Shown in pieces: positions 1 through 4,506 of a stretch of DNA of 7,814 bases (positions are counted from its first letter, which is position 1; every line of letters begins with the position of its first letter). The DNA is taken from the NCBI GenBank assembly GCA_903930195.1, contig CAIYXH010000091.1:1-7814 (forward strand), read 5' to 3'. The position numbers were made by a program, and so were the translations under genes. This DNA is from an uncultured Actinomycetes bacterium (GTDB lineage: Bacteria; Actinomycetota; Thermoleophilia; Gaiellales; Gaiellaceae). Below the pieces are notes generated by a model, which made no database searches, was not told the DNA's origin, and was given only the letters and a program-made list of their open reading frames with translations.

Positions 1-752
1 GAGGTCGCACGCGGAGCAGCGCGAACCTGCTTGGCCTGCTCGACCGGGATGTTCGCGGCGTCGGCGATCTCCTCGAGCGTCGGCTCGCGGCCGAGCTCCG
101 TCCAGAGCTGGCGCTCGACCCGGTTCATCTTGTGCAACCGCTCGACGACGTGGACGGGCATGCGGATCATCCGCGACTTGTCGGCGAGCGAGCGCGCGAC
201 CGCCTGGCGCACCCACCAGGTCGCGTACGTGGAGAACTTGTAGCCGCGGCGCCAGTCGAACTTCTCGACGGCGCGGATCAGCCCGAGGGTGCCTTCCTGG
301 ATCAGGTCGAGGAACGGCAGACCCTGGTTGCGGTAGCCCTTCGCGATCGAGACGACGAGGCGCAGGTTCGCCTGGATCATCTCGTTCTTCGCAACCAGGT
401 CGCCACGCTCGATCCGCTTCGCGAGCGAAACCTCTTGCGCCGCCGTCAGCAGGCGATGGCGGCCGGCCTCGCGCAGGAAGAGCGCCAGCGGGTCGGTCGT
501 CGTCTCGACAAACGCGATCGGCGGCTCCGGCTCGACGTCGTCGTCCGGACGAACGTCCGCGACGAGCTCGACGGCGCGCTTCTCGAGCTCGCGGTACAGC
601 GCGTCCGACTCGAGCGCGTTCAACTCGAGCGGCTCGACGACCGCGTTCAGCACCGACTGCTTGAGCGAGCCGCGCTCCTCGGCGGCCTCGACGAGCCGGT
701 GCAGCTCGTCCGAGAGCTCGAGCACGTCGACCTCGGGCGCTGCGCTCGACAT
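1..752 (-). CDS. RNA polymerase sigma factor, SigA/RpoD-like (3' end outside window)
   Basis: Primary-type sigma-70 factor that directs RNA polymerase to -35/-10 promoters. My translation of the minus strand from ATG at 752 is open for 250 codons and leaves the window before region 4, so only the N-terminal part is present. Residues 33-66 look like the end of region 1.1 (ALYRELEKRAVELVAD). Region 1.2 is at about 86-118 (DPLALFLREAG...RIERGD). Regions 2.1-2.4 span about 125-200, with NLRLVVSIAKGY, DLIQEGTLGLIRAVEKFD and FSTYATWWVRQAV. Region 3 begins after MPVHVVERLHK. The N-terminal part is short compared with RpoD proteins that carry a long acidic region 1.1. The region 2.4 stretch LADKSRMIRMPVH differs from the usual IADxxRTIRIPVH, so an alternative group 2 factor is as likely as the housekeeping SigA. 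An AAGGAG Shine-Dalgarno at 760-765, 7 nt upstream, fixes the start. The nearest recognisable gene upstream is more than 700 bp away, so it probably has its own promoter, which I could not identify. Confidence 0.93.
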   Translation of the reverse strand, partial: MSSAAPEVDVLELSDELHRLVEAAEERGSLKQSVLNAVVEPLELNALESDALYRELEKRAVELVADVRPDDDVEPEPPIAFVETTTDPLALFLREAGRHRLLTAAQEVSLAKRIERGDLVAKNEMIQANLRLVVSIAKGYRNQGLPFLDLIQEGTLGLIRAVEKFDWRRGYKFSTYATWWVRQAVARSLADKSRMIRMPVHVVERLHKMNRVERQLWTELGREPTLEEIADAANIPVEQAKQVRAAPRAT

Positions 753-759
753 CAGCGCG

Positions 760-765
760 CTCCTT
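760..765 (-). promoter_or_regulatory. Ribosome binding site of the sigma factor gene
   Basis: AAGGAG on the minus strand, 7 nt before the ATG at 752. It decides the start of the sigma gene. Confidence 0.75.
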
Positions 766-1046
766 GCAGGCCGTCTTCACGCGAATGCACGAGAATGTGC
801 GTTATGTCGAGTTGGCACAGGACGGACGGGTGACGGCCGTTGGCACGTCTCCTCTCGTCCGGGCGATCGCTTGCAACCACTGGAACCTGCACATCGTTCA
901 CGGGCTTCCCTCCGTCGACGTGGTGCGTTCTGTTACGAGTCGTGCGCGAGCGCAACCCTAGACGCGAGATTCGGGCTGTCCGATCCGGCCGCTGCCCGCA
1001 GACGGCGTTCTGGTCGCAAACAGCGACCTTTTCCGCGTAGGTCTGC
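766..1046. other. Intergenic stretch with no supported gene
   Basis: About 280 bp between the sigma gene's ribosome binding site and the promoter of the first RNA copy. Open frames here on both strands are compositionally unremarkable and match nothing I recognise. The sigma gene promoter should lie here on the minus strand, but I found no pair of hexamers good enough to call. Confidence 0.5.
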
Positions 1047-1074
1047 TTGACCCACGCCGGCGGCGCAGTAGATT
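1047..1074 (+). promoter_or_regulatory. Promoter of structured RNA copy A
   Basis: A sigma-70-type pair: -35 TTGACC (1047-1052), 16-nt spacer, -10 TAGATT (1069-1074). The predicted start at about 1081-1083 coincides with the first base of the closing helix of RNA copy A. The -10 is exactly 243 bp from that of copy B. Confidence 0.6.
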
Positions 1075-1082
1075 CCCACCTG

Positions 1083-1191
1083 CGCCGAGCACGGAGCGCG
1101 AGTAGGTCGAAGCCAGGCCGAGGGGCAGTACGCGGAAGCGGAACGTCTGTCGGCCCGGTGGACGAAAGCGCTACCGGCTCGGCGAATCTCT
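1083..1191 (+). ncRNA. Structured small RNA, copy A (unrecognised family)
   Basis: First of two tandem copies, 92 of 107 positions identical over the alignable block 1085-1191 with no gaps. I do not recognise the family. The fold I read by hand has a closing helix P1, CGCCGAGC (1083-1090) with GCTCGGCG (1177-1184), 8 perfect pairs. Next come GCGC (1096-1099) with GCGC (1168-1171), and GTC (1106-1108) with GAC (1161-1163). Between these two helices lies an AGUA (1101-1104)/GAA (1164-1166) internal loop of sarcin-ricin/loop-E type. P2 follows, 1112-1121 with 1150-1159, 10 positions with one A.C mismatch. The apex holds a CGC-GGAA-GCG mini-hairpin. Compared with copy B, P1 carries a G-C/A-U swap and P2 carries a G-C/C-G swap and a G.U/U-A swap. 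A T-containing run (AATCTCT) follows P1, weaker than in copy B. Strand is assigned from the promoter, the downstream T tract and the asymmetric loop. Function is unknown. Confidence 0.72.
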
Positions 1192-1288
1192 GGTCCCGTT
1201 TCCTTTCTAGAGCACGCTGACGATCGGCCAAGTTGGCATGCGCGAAAGGAAAAAGATGCAAAGAGCGGCTCTTCCCTTGCGGCAGTCC
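1192..1288. other. Spacer between the two RNA copies
   Basis: No coding signal. It opens with a pyrimidine-rich run (CCCGTTTCCTTTCT, about 1195-1208) that could finish termination of copy A. It also holds a 13-bp palindrome at 1261-1273 (AAGAG-CGG-CTCTT hairpin). Confidence 0.4.
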
Positions 1289-1317
1289 TTGCACCAGCCG
1301 TTCACACGCCGTACTGT
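1289..1317 (+). promoter_or_regulatory. Promoter of structured RNA copy B
   Basis: -35 TTGCAC (1289-1294), 17-nt spacer, -10 TACTGT (1312-1317). The predicted start at about 1324-1326 again falls on the 5' base of the closing helix. The sequence has diverged from the copy A promoter, but its position relative to the RNA is kept. Confidence 0.5.
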
Positions 1318-1325
1318 CCTCCTTG

Positions 1326-1438
1326 CACCGAGCACGGAGCGCGAGTAGGTCGAATCCGAGCCCAGGGGCCGTACGCGGAAGCGGAAAGCCAATGGGTCCG
1401 GAGGACGAAAGCGCCACCGGCTCGGTGAATTTCTTTTT
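1326..1438 (+). ncRNA. Structured small RNA, copy B (unrecognised family)
   Basis: Second tandem copy, same fold as copy A. P1 is CACCGAGC (1326-1333) with GCTCGGTG (1420-1427), 8 perfect pairs, carrying A-U where copy A has G-C. P2 is 1355-1364 with 1393-1402: C1363-G1394 replaces the G-C of copy A, U1355-A1402 replaces its G.U, and the single mismatch has moved by one position. The lower-stem and loop-E segments (1334-1354, 1404-1413) and the apical GTACGCGGAAGCGGAA segment are identical to copy A. The 3' end, AATTTCTTTTTAA, is a good terminator tract directly after P1, so P1 may double as terminator stem. A competing local hairpin CACCG-GCT-CGGTG (1415-1427) is perfect here but broken in copy A, which favours P1 as the conserved helix. 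No open frame with coding character runs through it. Function is unknown. Confidence 0.75.
1415..1438 (+). terminator. Rho-independent terminator of RNA copy B
   Basis: GC-rich hairpin CACCG-GCT-CGGTG, or the 3' strand of P1, followed by TTTCTTTTT at 1430-1438. It overlaps the 3' end of the RNA. Confidence 0.6.
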
Positions 1439-1478
1439 AAGCCCTTCGCCGTGCCGTGCGCAGCGCCGCGCCAGGGAT

Positions 1479-1484
1479 TAGACT
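1479..1484 (+). promoter_or_regulatory. Candidate -10 of a leaderless mRNA
   Basis: TAGACT lies 6 nt before the ATG at 1491. With no Shine-Dalgarno in front of that gene, transcription could start at or next to the start codon. No clear -35 is seen. Confidence 0.35.
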
Positions 1485-1490
1485 GCGGGC

Positions 1491-1691
1491 ATGACCAAGC
1501 TCCGCCTCCCCGCCATGTCCCACGGCGTCACGTCCTTCATCTGGGCGGTCGGCTTCGCCGTCTTCATCTGGATCGGCGGCATCGGCATCGGCATCTCTCG
1601 CGCGACCAGCGGGCTGTTCGCCCTGGTGGCGCTCTGTGCGATCTTCCTCTTCGTCCGGGTCTACGGCGAAGACGAGCCGCGCCGGTCCTGA
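1491..1691 (+). CDS. Small two-helix membrane protein, function unknown
   Basis: 66-aa protein, not recognised. Residues 13-34 (SFIWAVGFAVFIWIGGIGIGI) and 39-57 (SGLFALVALCAIFLFVRV) are strongly hydrophobic and predict two membrane-spanning helices with short charged ends (MTKLR at the start, EDEPRRS at the end). Codons are GC-rich at third positions like the neighbours. It has no ribosome binding site. The ATG lies 6 nt after a TAGACT hexamer, which suggests a leaderless message. It starts about 50 bp after the terminator tract of RNA copy B and is the only plus-strand protein gene here. Its 3' end overlaps a possible ORF on the other strand by 31 bp. Confidence 0.65.
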   Translation: MTKLRLPAMSHGVTSFIWAVGFAVFIWIGGIGIGISRATSGLFALVALCAIFLFVRVYGEDEPRRS

Positions 1692-1834
1692 CGCTCCGCC
1701 TCGGGCGCAAGCGCACCCATCAGGAAGCGTGCAAGCCGGGGTCCGACGGCTGCCGACAGACGCTCGCGTCCGGCCTGCGCGAAGGCCTCGGCTTTCGCCT
1801 GAGCCTCGTCCGTCGTCCCGTTCATCGGCGCCAT
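1661..1834 (-). CDS. Possible 57-aa soluble ORF, unsupported by homology
   Basis: The minus strand from ATG at 1834 reads 57 codons to TAG at 1661. The product starts MAPMNGTTDEAQAKAEAFAQ and continues with RERLSAAVGPRLARFLMGAL, a plausible charged amphipathic helix. Third positions are mostly G or C, as in real genes here. There is no clear Shine-Dalgarno. It fills most of the gap between the membrane protein gene and apt, and it ends inside the converging plus-strand gene. I do not recognise it, and it may be chance in GC-rich DNA. Confidence 0.33.
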   Translation of the reverse strand: MAPMNGTTDEAQAKAEAFAQAGRERLSAAVGPRLARFLMGALAPEAERQDRRGSSSP

Positions 1835-1914
1835 ACGAACAGGATCGGCGGTACAGCGCGGCGCACGATCCCCTGGGAGGTGGGTTTCTGCCTAGCCTTT
1901 AGTGGAGATAGGCA

Positions 1915-1929
1915 TCCCCGAACGGGGGA
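1915..1929 (-). terminator. Possible stem-loop after apt
   Basis: TCCCC-CGTTC-GGGGA on the minus strand, starting 10 bp past the apt stop, with no T tract behind it. It is a weak candidate for the 3' end of the rsiG-to-apt operon. Confidence 0.25.
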
Positions 1930-1938
1930 CTGCGGCCG

Positions 1939-2454
1939 CTAGTAGGTGATCAGCGAGTGCAGCTCGGTGCCGGCGAGACGCTCGCGGCCGCCGAGGAAGC
2001 TGAGCTCGATGATGAAGCAGGCGCCGACGACCTCGCCACCGATCCGCTCGATCAGCCCGCGAATCGCCTCGACCGTCCCGCCTGTCGCCAGCACGTCGTC
2101 GTGGATCACGACGCGCGTGCCCGGCGGAATCAGCTCCGGATGCAGCTCGAGCGAGTTCGACCCGTACTCGAGCGCGTAGCTCGCGCTGACGGTCTCGGGC
2201 GGCAGCTTGCCGGGCCGGCGCGCCGGGACGAAGCCGCAGCCGGCCTCCGCCGCGACCGCAGCGCCAAGGATGAAGCCGCGCGCTTCGGCGCCCACGATCA
2301 GGTCGGGCTTGATCTCCCTCACCCACGTCGCGAGCTCGGCGATCGTCTGCTGCAGCGCCTCGGGATCCGCGAGCAGCGGCGTGATGTCCTTGAAGCCGAC
2401 ACCGGGCGTGGGAAAGTCCTGGACTTCCCGGATTCGGGTCCGAAGCTCCGGCAC
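1939..2454 (-). CDS. apt: Adenine phosphoribosyltransferase
   Basis: Purine salvage enzyme: adenine plus PRPP gives AMP plus pyrophosphate, in the cytoplasm. The 171-aa length is typical. The family hallmark FPTPGVGFKDITPLL is at residues 14-28. VGAEARGF at 54-61 and RRPGKLP at 79-85 are conserved APT segments. The PRPP-binding loop is VVIHDDVLATGGT at 115-127. The start is GTG at 2454, only 4 bp after the stop of the MerR gene, with a weak AGTAGG upstream, so translation is probably coupled. It is the last gene of the rsiG-like operon and is followed by a possible stem-loop. Confidence 0.97.
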   Translation of the reverse strand: MPELRTRIREVQDFPTPGVGFKDITPLLADPEALQQTIAELATWVREIKPDLIVGAEARGFILGAAVAAEAGCGFVPARRPGKLPPETVSASYALEYGSNSLELHPELIPPGTRVVIHDDVLATGGTVEAIRGLIERIGGEVVGACFIIELSFLGGRERLAGTELHSLITY

Positions 2455-2458
2455 GGGC

Positions 2459-3151
2459 CTACTCTGCCACGATCGCGCGAACCTCGCGCCAGAGAAGGAG
2501 CCCGATCAGCTCCTGGGCAAGCTCGGTCAACGCCTGAAGGTCGTTCGCGCCGCTTGCCTTACGCTCGGCATTGCGTGAGCGGAGCGCCGGCGCGACGAGC
2601 TGCTCGAGCAGCGCCGCCTCACGGTCGGTCGCCGTACGGAACGTCCGCAGATGCCGTGCGTCGATGCCGAAGCGCGTGATCTGCGCGCAGACCTGCGCGA
2701 CGTCGGCGTCGGTCTCCGGGTACCGCTTGTCGGCGCCGCTCCCGGTCGGCGAGAGCAGGCCGTAGTCCTCGAGCTCCTTGACCACCTCGAGCGAGACACC
2801 GGCCCGCTCGGCGAGATCCGTGGCAGAGAGCTCGCTGAGCCGTTCGCCGATCCCGGCGGGCCGCCGGCGCTTGCGCTCGGCCGCGCCCGGCGCCGCGAGC
2901 TCCTCGCGGATCACGCGCAGCGGCAGGAAATCGTCGCGCTGCAGCGTCAGGATCGTCACCAGCCGCTCGATGTCGTGCTCCGAGAAGAGGCGATACCCCC
3001 CACGCGTGCGCTGCGGCGTGATCAGGCCTTCGTCCTCGAGGAAGCGGATCTTCGAGATCGAGATGTCCGGGAAGTCGGGCGTCAGACGGCGGACGACCTC
3101 GCCGATGCGGGCGAGGCGCTCGCGCTGCTGGGTGCCGGAGACGGTGCTCAT
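2459..3151 (-). CDS. ftsR: MerR-family regulator of the FtsR/Rv1828 type
   Basis: DNA-binding regulator, 230 aa. The N-terminal MerR winged helix at about residues 14-85 contains the subfamily signature TPDFPDISISKIRFLEDEGL followed by TPQRTRGGYRLFSE. A second helix-turn-helix-like segment is at about 108-140 (LSATDLAERAGVSLEVVKEL). The C-terminal part has FGIDARHLRTFRTATDRE, typical of mycobacterial Rv1828 and corynebacterial FtsR. In Corynebacterium, FtsR controls the cell division gene ftsZ and lies beside odhI. Here it follows a GarA/OdhI-like gene in the same way: its ATG at 3151 overlaps that gene's stop by 4 bp. It lacks the metal-binding cysteines of classical MerR sensors. Targets here are inferred only. 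Confidence 0.9.
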   Translation of the reverse strand: MSTVSGTQQRERLARIGEVVRRLTPDFPDISISKIRFLEDEGLITPQRTRGGYRLFSEHDIERLVTILTLQRDDFLPLRVIREELAAPGAAERKRRRPAGIGERLSELSATDLAERAGVSLEVVKELEDYGLLSPTGSGADKRYPETDADVAQVCAQITRFGIDARHLRTFRTATDREAALLEQLVAPALRSRNAERKASGANDLQALTELAQELIGLLLWREVRAIVAE

Positions 3152-3606
3152 CGCTCCACGAAGGTCAGGCGGTACTTGCCGATCTGCAGCTCGTCGCCGT
3201 TCGCGAGCGCGGTCCGGTCGATCCGCTGCCGGTTGACGAACGTGCCGTTGAGCGAGTTCTGATCCTCGACGGCGAAGCCCTCGCCCTCGGCGACGATCGA
3301 GGCGTGATTGCGCGAGACCGTGACGTCGTCCAGGAAGACCTCGCAGTCGGGCGAGCGGCCGATGCGCGTACGCTCGGGCTGCACCGCGAAGCTCTCCCCC
3401 GCCCTGCCGCCGCCGGAGCGCACGATCAGCGCCGGGCCCTCGAAGCCGTCGACCGGGTCGCCGACGAGCTCGTCGATCTCACCGGGCGAAAAGGTCTGCG
3501 TCGTCTCGGTCTCGTCCTCCTTCTGCAGGAGGGCGCCGCAACGCGCGCAGTAATTCGCGGTTTCCAGGTTCTGGAAGCCGCATTCGGTGCAGTAGACGTG
3601 GCTCAC
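3148..3606 (-). CDS. garA: GarA/OdhI-like FHA protein with N-terminal zinc ribbon
   Basis: 152-aa cytoplasmic phosphothreonine-binding protein. Residues 6-24 form a zinc ribbon with C6-x2-C9 and C20-x2-C23. An acidic linker follows with E34-T-T-Q-T-F39, resembling the ETTSVF phosphorylation site of GarA. The FHA domain occupies about 58-150, with GR (83-84), SRNH (98-101) and NGT (120-122). The stretches FLDDVTVSRNHA and LANGDELQIGKYRL are close to GarA/OdhI. In mycobacteria and corynebacteria, PknB/PknG phosphorylation of the threonines makes the FHA domain fold back, releasing 2-oxoglutarate dehydrogenase and glutamate dehydrogenase. The same switch here is inference. Known GarA and OdhI lack the zinc ribbon. 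It overlaps the genes on both sides by 4 bp (start ATG 3606). Confidence 0.9.
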   Translation of the reverse strand: MSHVYCTECGFQNLETANYCARCGALLQKEDETETTQTFSPGEIDELVGDPVDGFEGPALIVRSGGGRAGESFAVQPERTRIGRSPDCEVFLDDVTVSRNHASIVAEGEGFAVEDQNSLNGTFVNRQRIDRTALANGDELQIGKYRLTFVER

Positions 3607-3845
3607 GACTCGGGAGACGCCTTGCCGGCGAGAATCTCCGAGAGACGCGCGACGTCGACGTGGTCGAGCACGCTGCGTCCACCCGAGCGCTGGAGCCGAG
3701 CGACGAGCTCGGCGCGCAGGATGTCGATCTTGCCGTGCAGGATGCGGCGCTGATAGCTCAGCTCGCGCTCCTGGCCCTCCAATTCGTCCTTGAGCTGCTT
3801 CAGCTCCTCATCGGAGAGGGAGCCGAGATCCGGGAGCGGTTGCAC
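3603..3845 (-). CDS. rsiG: RsiG-like c-di-GMP-binding anti-sigma protein
   Basis: 80-aa, mostly helical protein. Residues 10-48 form one long helix carrying E26-x3-S30-x2-R33-x3-H37-x3-D41. This is the RsiG c-di-GMP motif E(x)3S(x)2R(x)3Q(x)3D with His in place of Gln. Streptomyces RsiG has two such motifs on two helices and sequesters the sigma factor WhiG when bound to c-di-GMP. Deep-branching actinobacteria have single-motif proteins that act as dimers, and this one fits that class. A short C-terminal segment, SVLDHVDVARLSEILAG, follows. The start GTG at 3845 has AAAGGG at 3852-3857. It is the first gene of the operon and overlaps the FHA gene by 4 bp. No FliA/WhiG-type sigma gene is in the window, so the partner is unseen. 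The family call is from the motif and size only. Confidence 0.75.
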   Translation of the reverse strand: MQPLPDLGSLSDEELKQLKDELEGQERELSYQRRILHGKIDILRAELVARLQRSGGRSVLDHVDVARLSEILAGKASPES

Positions 3846-3851
3846 GCGCGA

Positions 3852-3857
3852 CCCTTT
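3852..3857 (-). promoter_or_regulatory. Ribosome binding site of the rsiG-like gene
   Basis: AAAGGG on the minus strand, 6 nt before the GTG at 3845. It supports a GTG start for this gene. Confidence 0.6.
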
Positions 3858-3871
3858 CGTCGTGAGGTGGG

Positions 3872-3901
3872 ATTACAGCGGACCGGAGCCCGAACCGTCA
3901 A
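3872..3901 (-). promoter_or_regulatory. Promoter of the rsiG-garA-ftsR-apt operon
   Basis: Minus strand: -35 TTGACG (3901-3896), 18-nt spacer, -10 TGTAAT (3877-3872). The start would be near 3865, giving a leader of about 20 nt that includes the AAAGGG site. It lies in the 79-bp gap after the pgsA-like gene, so the operon can be expressed apart from pgsA. Confidence 0.65.
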
Positions 3902-3910
3902 CCTCAGCTT

Positions 3911-3920
3911 GAGAATTCTC
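3911..3920. promoter_or_regulatory. 10-bp palindrome upstream of the operon promoter
   Basis: GAGAATTCTC, a perfect palindrome ending 9 bp upstream of the -35 hexamer. It could be an operator half or pair, or chance. AT-rich palindromes are rare in this sequence. Confidence 0.25.
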
Positions 3921-3924
3921 TCGT

Positions 3925-4485
3925 CTAACGAGTTCCCCGCCGCGTCCCGATCTCCTCCGATGCCTTGCGGCCGTAGAGCACGAGGGCGAGGATCGCGAAG
4001 CCGAATCCGATCCAGAAGATCACGAGCGGCCAGGTCGTCCCCTTCGTCGTGAGCAGCACGCACGCGAGGCTTGCGTAGAGGATCCAGGTGGCGGCCTTGC
4101 CGGGCAGGTTGACGCCGAACCGGTAGCCGCGCCCCAGGGCGAACGGCGTCGCGGCGACCAGGGCGAGATCGCGTGCCGGCACCAGAAAGGCGACCCAGGG
4201 CAGCCGGCCCGCATGCCAGAGGAGCACCACCGCGACGTCGATCAGCAGCCGGTCGGCCAGGGGATCGGCGAGCTTGCCGAAGGCCGACTCCACGCTCCAG
4301 CGCCGTGCCAGATAGCCATCGATCTGGTCGGTCGCCCCCGCGGCCCCGAAGAGCGCCGCCGCGGGCCAGCTGTGGCCGCCGTCGGCGGCCAGGACGAGCC
4401 AGGCGAAGACCGGGATCACGACGAGCCGCCCGAGCGTCAGCGCGTTCGGCAGCTGCGCCAGGGGCCTGCTCACAGAGGCGCTCAT
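3925..4485 (-). CDS. pgsA: CDP-alcohol phosphatidyltransferase (PgsA-like)
   Basis: Integral membrane enzyme of phospholipid synthesis, transferring a phosphatidyl group from CDP-diacylglycerol to an alcohol. 186 aa with several hydrophobic helices. The signature D56-G57-x2-A60-R61-x8-G70-x3-D74-x3-D78 is complete, preceded by D53, so the metal and CDP site looks intact. The substrate is most likely glycerol-3-phosphate, because pgsA homologues sit near garA/ftsR in other actinobacteria. The family also makes phosphatidylinositol phosphate and cardiolipin, and sequence alone does not decide. The ATG at 4485 has no ribosome binding site but lies 7 nt from TATCCT. It begins 21 bp after the GH99-like gene's stop, so it may be read from that transcript as well as from its own start. 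Confidence 0.9.
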   Translation of the reverse strand: MSASVSRPLAQLPNALTLGRLVVIPVFAWLVLAADGGHSWPAAALFGAAGATDQIDGYLARRWSVESAFGKLADPLADRLLIDVAVVLLWHAGRLPWVAFLVPARDLALVAATPFALGRGYRFGVNLPGKAATWILYASLACVLLTTKGTTWPLVIFWIGFGFAILALVLYGRKASEEIGTRRGTR

Positions 4486-4492
4486 GCGACGA

Positions 4493-4498
4493 AGGATA
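4493..4498 (-). promoter_or_regulatory. Candidate -10 of a leaderless pgsA message
   Basis: TATCCT, 7 nt before the ATG at 4485, with no Shine-Dalgarno between. No good -35 is visible. Confidence 0.35.
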
Positions 4499-4506
4499 GA
4501 GCCGGG

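Larger units (their letters stand above)
1085..1434 (+). repeat. Pair of 107-bp direct repeats, 243 bp apart
   Basis: Blocks 1085-1191 and 1328-1434 align without gaps with 15 mismatches (86% identity). The first 27 bases are identical. Mismatches concentrate in the P2 helix strands and the apical loop, as expected for a duplicated RNA gene, not for a transposon end. Confidence 0.9.

Noticed and set aside
132..833. Long plus-strand open frame opposite the sigma gene, and similar long frames at 1957-2679, 2651-3262 and 4213-5565
   Set aside because: These are antisense shadows of clear genes, rich in Arg/Asp/Leu as expected in GC-rich DNA, without family motifs.
1261..1273. AAGAG-CGG-CTCTT hairpin with a T-rich stretch on the minus side
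   Set aside because: No gene reads into it from the right on the minus strand, and on the plus strand no T tract follows. It lies in the spacer between the RNA copies and is not shared by both.
752..1417. A 221-codon minus-strand open frame running through both repeats, giving two similar PLPRTAP...FDLLALRAR segments
   Set aside because: The repeat period of 243 is a multiple of 3, so any frame repeats. The differences fall about equally on all three codon positions, and they fit RNA helix compensation. No start signal or recognisable protein.
1085..1434. The direct repeats as insertion sequence ends, CRISPR repeats or a tracrRNA-like element
   Set aside because: Only two units of 107 bp, no terminal inverted repeats, no transposase or cas gene. 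The CACCG...CGGTG likeness to a tracrRNA end is a common GC hairpin.
1939..1941. tRNA-associated or apt-associated integration site
   Set aside because: No duplicated tRNA 3' end and no integrase were seen anywhere in the window.
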